A stretch of DNA of 28,750 nt from Fibrobacterota bacterium. GTDB lineage: Bacteria > Fibrobacterota > Chitinivibrionia > Chitinivibrionales > Chitinispirillaceae. Below the pieces are notes generated by a model. It searched no databases. It was not told where the DNA came from and saw nothing but the letters and a program-made list of their open reading frames with translations. Position 1 is the stretch's first letter, and each line of letters opens with the position of its first letter. The DNA is taken from the NCBI GenBank assembly GCA_023436205.1, contig JAEZKC010000063.1, forward strand, positions 1-28,750. The letters are read 5' to 3'. The position numbers and the translations under genes were made by a program. Below are positions 23,977-28,750 of this stretch, one piece after another.

Positions 23977-26385
23977 TTAGAATTTCATCAGATAGGATAG
24001 TCTCCATTGTCCATCGCGGACACCGCTGGAACCATCTTTTTCCTTATTTATTGAACCGATAATTCCGCCCATGAAGTTGGCCGGAGAATAGATGTAGGAG
24101 AAATCGAAATTGAGATTGGCATACTTTACACCTATTCCCATGGTCCACTCAAACCGCTCTCCAAGGTAGTCTCCCAGAAAACCGGTGCGCAGAGCCATGA
24201 AATCAGCATACAGGTATTCAAGACCCATGCTGACGTTTATTTCCTGAATTTCGTTTTTGAGACCTTCACCTTTTTCGTTGCTTTCGTCATGCAGAAGATC
24301 TGTCCAGAGGGCTGTCCAGAACGGATCTGGCCCCTTATCCTCGTAACTCTTTACTACTTCACGATAGGCGTCCAGAACCAGGGTCAGATCATGAAAAGGG
24401 GTCTGAATCGGTCTGTAGGCAAATCCCAAACGCAGTGTGAATGGAATCGGATCCGCTTCTTCAGGAGTCATGTAATAGATTTCAGGGCCCATATTCTGCA
24501 GCATGAAACCGATGTCAAATTTGTCTATGAGGAAATCTCTCTTAAGTACACCGGCATCGATTGCAAACGTCTGGCCGACACCCCCAATGGTGGGTGCAAG
24601 GGCGCTGTTGGCAAATTTTACATTCAGTCCCAGAGAGAGGTTTTCCTTAACCGGAAATCCATAGGAGAGTGCGAACACTCCTTCCCACGATCTTGACCTT
24701 CCCACATATCTGTCAAGGTCATCAGTCCACTCGTTCACTCCCATGTTGATGTAGTTTATGGAAGCGCCCAGAGTACCCCATTCTTCAGTAGGGTAAATTA
24801 CCGATGAGAATGCATGCCACAGTTCACTCATGCGGAAAGTGGGAAGCAGCTGTTCCCAGAAGAAGAGAAACTGTCGTTCTGCATTGTCGTACTGGTGTAC
24901 TGCCTTGTCGGTTGCAATCCAGATATCGTTACTGCTGGATGCCAGAGCCCGAACGTTATCGCTTCTGAGTGCATTTTTTGAATGATACGTTTTCCACTCG
25001 GGTACTTCGACCGGCTTACCGTCTTTATCAGTTACCACTTTACCGGTGCTGTAGGTGATAACTCCTTTATTGGATCCAATCCAGATGGAGCCGCTGCTGT
25101 GTTCTGCAAAGCAGGTGATGCTGCTGTTCGGAAACCGGTATCTGCGCCAGCTTTTACCGTTTGTATTGATGGCTACACCGTTTTCTCCACCGACCCAAAG
25201 TTTACCTTTTGAATCGTAGAAGAGGGCATTCACTTTCTGAGATAAAAGACCAGATGTGGTGTCAATAAGTGTAAGTTCATCACCCTTTTTGCGGATAAGC
25301 CCGTTATTTGTACCGATATAGAGCTGGTTTTCTGCTCCGAAAGCCACCGCTGTAATTAAATCATCAGGTAAACCGTTTTCTTTTGTATAGGTTTTCCATT
25401 CAAGATTCACGTTCAGAGCAAGACCCTTGTCGGTACCCACGGCCACATCACCGTTAGTGGCAACTGCGATACTTACGATATTTTTTGAAGGCAGTCCATC
25501 CTCTTCGGTGTATTTCACCCAGGAACTGTTATGGTATCTCCAGAGACCGGATTGAGTTCCCACCCATAAGCGGTCTGATGCGTCAACAGCCATGGCGGTA
25601 ATGGAATCACGAACTGCAACGGTGAAGGGGATTGTGAGCTCAGTCAGCTCCTCAATGCTCTCCTCCTCCATATCGAGAGCTGATACAAGCTGCTTTGCAA
25701 CAGATGGAATTTTTTCCTTGTCTCCCAGGGAGGATAGTTGCTCCTGAAGCTTTTCGGTAGTACGCTCATCATCGCTGAGGAATAACAGTTTCTGAGCAAA
25801 TGCTTCAGCGCTTCCGAATTGAGATGTCACTTTTGATTGATCGATAAGATTCGATTTGATAGCCTCAAGTACTTTCTCGTACTTTTGCATCCCCAGTTTG
25901 TTGGCTTTCTGAATTTCCCAGATTGCTATATCGACGGCACTTTTATTATCTGAAGCGAGATACTTCTCAGCAATGTCCCTCAGGCTTTCATCGCCTTCAA
26001 GCAGGTAGACTTCACCGGTTTCCCAAAGTTTGCCATTAAAACGTAAGATACCGGAAGGGCCGGCGGCCCACACCTGTTCTCTGGCTCCAAATGAGGAACT
26101 GTTCCTGCTGGCGATGGTGGAGAAGGCACTGTCTGTGTAATGAGTTCTCCAGGATGCGGCCAGGGGTGACTGTCCCAGACCCGCGGGGTTATAGAAGGGC
26201 GCGTTGGCGTCATCGGCTAAAGCGGTAAAAGCTTCACCCAAAGCTGTGGGGCGCCCGCCCACCGGAAAGGAGAGTGTGATCACTGCAGACTGACCAATGG
26301 CACCGGCATCTCTGATGGAAAGAAAGCACAGTCCGGCGATAAGGGCGAATCTGCCCGCTCTTAAATGACGCACATTAAAAATCAT
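23977..26385 (-). CDS. PorV/PorQ-like outer-membrane barrel with inserted beta-propeller
   Basis: An 802-residue exported protein. Signal segment about 11-29. Residues 33-75 carry the PorV/PorQ opening: LSFPVGGRPTALGEAFTALA, then DDANAPFYNPAGL. A helical, charged insert follows (about 125-250). Then a two-component-regulator-type propeller runs from about 258 to 500, with blades such as DRLWVGTQSGLWRY, NQLYIGTNNGLIR, GKLWVGGENGVA and GSIWIGSNKGVITY. The rest (about 515-802) returns to barrel strands and ends in Phe (LSYLMKF), the usual outer-membrane assembly signal. The propeller is thus lodged within a barrel protein. PorV acts in T9SS as a shuttle for secreted cargo. ATG 26383-26385 was chosen because AGGAAA precedes it and it overlaps the upstream stop as TGATG; a longer start would overlap that gene by 48 bases. 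Confidence 0.85.
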   Translation of the reverse strand: MIFNVRHLRAGRFALIAGLCFLSIRDAGAIGQSAVITLSFPVGGRPTALGEAFTALADDANAPFYNPAGLGQSPLAASWRTHYTDSAFSTIASRNSSSFGAREQVWAAGPSGILRFNGKLWETGEVYLLEGDESLRDIAEKYLASDNKSAVDIAIWEIQKANKLGMQKYEKVLEAIKSNLIDQSKVTSQFGSAEAFAQKLLFLSDDERTTEKLQEQLSSLGDKEKIPSVAKQLVSALDMEEESIEELTELTIPFTVAVRDSITAMAVDASDRLWVGTQSGLWRYHNSSWVKYTEEDGLPSKNIVSIAVATNGDVAVGTDKGLALNVNLEWKTYTKENGLPDDLITAVAFGAENQLYIGTNNGLIRKKGDELTLIDTTSGLLSQKVNALFYDSKGKLWVGGENGVAINTNGKSWRRYRFPNSSITCFAEHSSGSIWIGSNKGVITYSTGKVVTDKDGKPVEVPEWKTYHSKNALRSDNVRALASSSNDIWIATDKAVHQYDNAERQFLFFWEQLLPTFRMSELWHAFSSVIYPTEEWGTLGASINYINMGVNEWTDDLDRYVGRSRSWEGVFALSYGFPVKENLSLGLNVKFANSALAPTIGGVGQTFAIDAGVLKRDFLIDKFDIGFMLQNMGPEIYYMTPEEADPIPFTLRLGFAYRPIQTPFHDLTLVLDAYREVVKSYEDKGPDPFWTALWTDLLHDESNEKGEGLKNEIQEINVSMGLEYLYADFMALRTGFLGDYLGERFEWTMGIGVKYANLNFDFSYIYSPANFMGGIIGSINKEKDGSSGVRDGQWRLSYLMKF

Positions 26386-26999
26386 CAGTTTCCTGCCTCT
26401 GCGGTTTGGGAAATGAGTACTGTAGTGGTCCATTCCGGAAGAGGAGGAATGGTTCCTTCTGTAAAGAATGGGCGTAACCCTGATTCGGTGGTTTCCCTCA
26501 GGTTTTCATCTCCGTGATGCGCTTTAATACTGCAGCTGCACCCCAGATGAAATGGAGGAATAATTCGAGGATATCTGTAGATTTCTTCCCGGCTCACAAA
26601 TTGTCCCTTTGAAATATAAGGTTGGCAGCCGGGGCAGTCCTGTGGGAAGTCATAATAGTAAAATTCCGCTCCTTCTTTGTCACCGGCTTCTATCTCCTTC
26701 ACACTGGCTTCCATGCGAGTATTCCAATGCTCAAGCAGAAACTTGCGGTCAGAGTCTCTGAGCAGCAACTTACCTATGTCTTCGTTTTGGCTTGCCAGAT
26801 ATTTTCGAATTTCTTCTTCTCTGGGTCGGATCTTCATCAAAGCCTCTTTGGGGCTGTTGCGAATAACCGACCAGATACCGCTCACGCAAATGGGAGGAGA
26901 TTCCGGCTCCGGCTCTTCCACTTCCTTGGTGAAACTCGATCGTACCGCCACCAGCACGAGAATCATCAATATCACGAGCCCGATCAGTACCGCAATCAT
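26385..26999 (-). CDS. Membrane-anchored protein with MuF-like Cys/His motif
   Basis: A 204-residue protein with an N-terminal membrane anchor (residues 2-19, IAVLIGLVILMILVLVAV) and a Glu/Pro-rich linker (26-36). The helical middle is followed by a motif resembling the C-terminal part of phage Mu F-type head-morphogenesis proteins: C122-PG-C125, then about 25 residues later PPFHLGCSC (148-156) with H151, C154 and C156, a plausible zinc site. No phage genes are nearby. ATG 26999 was chosen because GGGGAT lies about 7 bases upstream; another ATG ten codons earlier has no such site. It heads the envelope operon and is coupled to the PorV-like gene by a one-base TGATG overlap. The function is unknown; the MuF likeness rests on motif spacing only. 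Confidence 0.6.
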   Translation of the reverse strand: MIAVLIGLVILMILVLVAVRSSFTKEVEEPEPESPPICVSGIWSVIRNSPKEALMKIRPREEEIRKYLASQNEDIGKLLLRDSDRKFLLEHWNTRMEASVKEIEAGDKEGAEFYYYDFPQDCPGCQPYISKGQFVSREEIYRYPRIIPPFHLGCSCSIKAHHGDENLRETTESGLRPFFTEGTIPPLPEWTTTVLISQTAEAGN

Positions 27000-27029
27000 C
27001 TGTTTATCCCCGTCTAAGGTTTTGATCAA

Positions 27030-27068
27030 GGCGCAATGGAACCTTTATACAAAGATATCCTGTGCGCC
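27030..27068 (-). terminator. 39-base stem-loop behind icd
   Basis: Reading the minus strand, GGCGCA (27068-27063) pairs with TGCGCC (27035-27030). Inside, after a small internal mismatch, GGA, ATC and TTT pair with AAA, GGT and TCC around a GTAT loop. It starts 10 bases behind the icd stop and ends 31 bases before the start of the envelope operon. There is no T-run after the hairpin, so it may be a Rho-dependent end, an mRNA 3'-stabiliser or a processing site rather than a classical intrinsic terminator. Confidence 0.5.
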
Positions 27069-27078
27069 ATCGGTTTTA

Positions 27079-28284
27079 CTACATGTTGTTGACGATTTCC
27101 CTGCCGAACTGAGAACAGGAAACCGTCTGAGCTCCATCCATAAGCCTGGCGAAATCGTAGGTGACCGTCTTTTTGGCAATGGCCTTTTCGATACCGTTCA
27201 CAACCAGATCCGCCGCCTCCGTCCAGCCCATATACCTGAGCATCATCTCTCCGGAGAGGATCACCGATGAGGGATTCACCTTATCCAGATTGGCGTATTT
27301 GGGCGCGGTTCCATGGGTAGCTTCGAAAATAGCATGACCAGAAAGATAGTTGATGTTTGCTCCCGGTGCGATACCGATTCCACCAACCTGGGCTGCCAGT
27401 GCATCACTGATGTAATCACCATTAAGGTTCATCGTGGCCACAACATCGAATTCATCGGCGCGGGTAAGCGCCTGCTGGAAGAAAATGTCCGCGATGGCAT
27501 CCTTCATGAGAATCTGACCGGGGCCGGGATTGCCGCCGCACTCCTCCCAGCTCACCACCTTTCCGGCATACTCTCTCTTTGCCAGCTGGTAACCCCAGGC
27601 TCTGAAAGCACCTTCGGTGAATTTCTGGATGTTGCCCTTATGCACCAGTGTCACACTCTTGCGGTTGTTCGCAATCGCATACTCCACTGCCGCTCTGATG
27701 AGGCGCTCAGAACCACTCTTGGAAATGGGCTTTATGCCAATGCCTGAATCGGGGCGGATATCCCAGCCGTACTCACTCTTGAGAAATGCCAGAAGCTTTG
27801 CAACTTTCTCCGACCCCATCTCCAGTTCTTTACCTGAATAGACGTCTTCGGTGTTTTCTCTGAAGATGACCATGTCGCACTTTTCAGGATTCTTCACCGG
27901 TGAGGGCACTCCCTGGAAGTAGCGCACCGGCCTGAGGCAGACGTAGAGGTCGAGGATCTGGCGCAGAGCCACGTTCAGAGAACGAATACCGCCGCCTACG
28001 GGGGTGGTCAGTGGACCCTTAATGCCCAGAAGGTACTCTTTGAACACTTCGATGGTCTCATCAGGAAGCCAGCTGCCGGTAGCCTTGAAAGCTTTTTCCC
28101 CTGCCAGGACTTCCTTCCACTCGATTTTGCGCTTGCCACCGTAGGCTTTTTCCACCGCTTTATCGAGAACATAGCTGGATGCCTTCCAAATATCGGGTCC
28201 TGTACCATCACCTTCAATAAAGGGAATAATGGGATTTTCGGGTACCTGAAGGCTGCCATCCACCATCTTGATCTTGTCTGCCAT
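27079..28284 (-). CDS. icd: NADP-dependent isocitrate dehydrogenase
   Basis: Oxidative decarboxylation of isocitrate to 2-oxoglutarate in the TCA cycle. The 401-residue protein is of the homodimeric E. coli type. Visible are FIEGDGTGPDIW (22-33), the isocitrate-binding S102/N104/R108/R118 in RSLNVALRQILDLYVCLRP, FRENTEDVYSG (141-151), K216 and N218 in LVHKGNIQKFTEG, and the metal-binding Asp in NLNGDYISD. HGTAPKY (324-330) keeps the Lys-Tyr pair that in E. coli contacts the 2'-phosphate of NADP, so NADP specificity is likely. AGGAG lies 7 bases before the ATG. A stem-loop follows the stop. A promoter is expected in the gap to the right, but I cannot place it with confidence. Confidence 0.96.
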   Translation of the reverse strand: MADKIKMVDGSLQVPENPIIPFIEGDGTGPDIWKASSYVLDKAVEKAYGGKRKIEWKEVLAGEKAFKATGSWLPDETIEVFKEYLLGIKGPLTTPVGGGIRSLNVALRQILDLYVCLRPVRYFQGVPSPVKNPEKCDMVIFRENTEDVYSGKELEMGSEKVAKLLAFLKSEYGWDIRPDSGIGIKPISKSGSERLIRAAVEYAIANNRKSVTLVHKGNIQKFTEGAFRAWGYQLAKREYAGKVVSWEECGGNPGPGQILMKDAIADIFFQQALTRADEFDVVATMNLNGDYISDALAAQVGGIGIAPGANINYLSGHAIFEATHGTAPKYANLDKVNPSSVILSGEMMLRYMGWTEAADLVVNGIEKAIAKKTVTYDFARLMDGAQTVSCSQFGREIVNNM

Positions 28285-28598
28285 GACTTAACTCCTGTAT
28301 TGATTCAGTTTACAATAATTTTCCACTACTGACCACTGGAACTCAGCGTTTGCCTCACCTGATCCAAAATGTCCAACTTTTTTGCCTTCTGCTGCCGAAT
28401 GCTCCCTGCAGAACTGCGGGGATGAATGCTGCGCGAATGCTGGCAAGGCGAAACTGGGGTATCAAGTTGGATAAAATACGTTCTCCACAGCTTCCGGTTC
28501 AAGAAAGAGCGCATCCGGATACAAAAAATCCCTATTCATTATATAGGCAGATAATGGTCTGATTGTTCTTTGAGCAGAGAGGATTAGCATGGGAAACA
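28285..28598. other. Intergenic region between icd and tRNA-Gly
   Basis: The 314-base gap has no credible gene. It should contain the icd promoter near its left end. Around 28372-28470 the arms TCCAACTT and AAGTTGGA form an 8-bp inverted pair enclosing three AATGCT/AATGCTG-like direct repeats and a CTGCAG-rich stretch. No RNA family is recognised. Confidence 0.35.
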
Positions 28599-28669
28599 GC
28601 GGGAGACGGGGATCGAACCCGCAACCTTAACCTTGGGAAGGTTACACTCTACCATTGAGTTACTCCCGC
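28599..28669 (-). tRNA. tRNA-Gly, anticodon CCC
   Basis: A complete 71-base cloverleaf on the minus strand. The acceptor stem GCGGGAG/CTCCCGC pairs fully. D-stem ACTC/GAGT has an AATGGTA loop. Anticodon stem TAACC/GGTTA holds the loop TTCCCAA, which gives anticodon CCC. The T-arm is GCGGG-TTCGATC-CCCGT with one G-U pair. The 3' CCA is not encoded (TGT follows). CCC reads only GGG codons, so another Gly tRNA must exist elsewhere. Confidence 0.95.
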
Positions 28670-28681
28670 GAATGTCAATAC

Positions 28682-28711
28682 AAGATACATCGCAAGCGCT
28701 AGGGAAGTCAA
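28682..28711 (-). promoter_or_regulatory. Promoter of tRNA-Gly
   Basis: On the minus strand TTGACT (28711-28706) and TATCTT (28687-28682) are 18 bases apart, and the -10 ends 12 bases before the tRNA 5' end. Both hexamers are near the sigma-70-type consensus, and the position fits a short leader. Confidence 0.6.
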
Positions 28712-28718
28712 GGGGGAA

Positions 28719-28750
28719 GAGGACAGAGGACAGAGGACAGAGGACAGAGG
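28719..28750. repeat. Heptanucleotide tandem repeat GAGGACA running off the window
   Basis: The sequence from about 28719 to the window end is GAGGACA repeated four times plus GAGG, exact in every unit and cut by the edge. It lies just upstream of the tRNA promoter. The period of 7 matches the ATCAACA arrays elsewhere in the window, but the unit differs. Confidence 0.85.

Overview
The window looks like a chromosomal segment of a Gram-negative bacterium of the Fibrobacterota / FCB type. The evidence is PorV/PorQ-like outer-membrane barrels, a YPNP-type C-terminal sorting domain of the kind used by the type IX secretion system (T9SS), very large beta-propeller surface proteins, Rhs-core tips of the STDPxEQFW type and dispersed intergenic repeats. 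The phylum is inferred from gene style; no rRNA or marker gene fixes it.

Layout. 1-2950 is an accessory patch on AT-richer DNA: two displaced Rhs 3' tips (one with a possible toxin tail and a small membrane protein as candidate immunity partner), a possible transposase remnant, and a minus-strand toxin-antitoxin-like cluster (nucleotidyltransferase, small partner, truncated BrnT, BrnA-like antitoxin). 2943-3836 is non-coding and repeat-rich. Then come housekeeping genes: dxs (minus), and a plus-strand cluster tgt / M29-like protein / Smr protein. 8555-10272 is a 1.7-kb gene-free stretch filled with several repeat families. 10273-13215 encodes a four-module surface fusion protein. 13306-14238 is a radical SAM protein, divergent from a compact plus-strand operon tcdA / spore-photolyase-like radical SAM / aroD. 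16908-26999 is a minus-strand operon of four envelope genes. It is followed by icd, an intergenic stretch and a tRNA-Gly(CCC) with a clear promoter.

How the genes may work together. The four-gene envelope operon reads, in transcription order: a membrane-anchored protein with a MuF-like Cys/His motif; a PorV-like barrel with a large propeller insertion; an M6-peptidase homologue whose HExxH has become NQVAR, with FG-GAP repeats and a T9SS-like C-terminal domain; and an MA-clan metallopeptidase with an intact HEFAH, a PD40 propeller and a C-terminal barrel. Close spacing, including a TGATG coupling, suggests one functional unit. The separate gene at 10273 joins the same ingredients (PorV-like barrel, TPR, a degenerate metallophosphoesterase domain, PD40 propeller) in one chain. 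This points to a family of cell-surface scaffolds made from barrels, propellers and inactive enzyme folds, possibly T9SS-linked. That functional reading is inference.

The second notable feature is a composite repeat (heptads, then a CGCTCA/TGAGCG hairpin unit, then a distal block with GGCG-N4-CGCC) lying directly behind the stop codons of three unrelated genes, with the same order and polarity each time.
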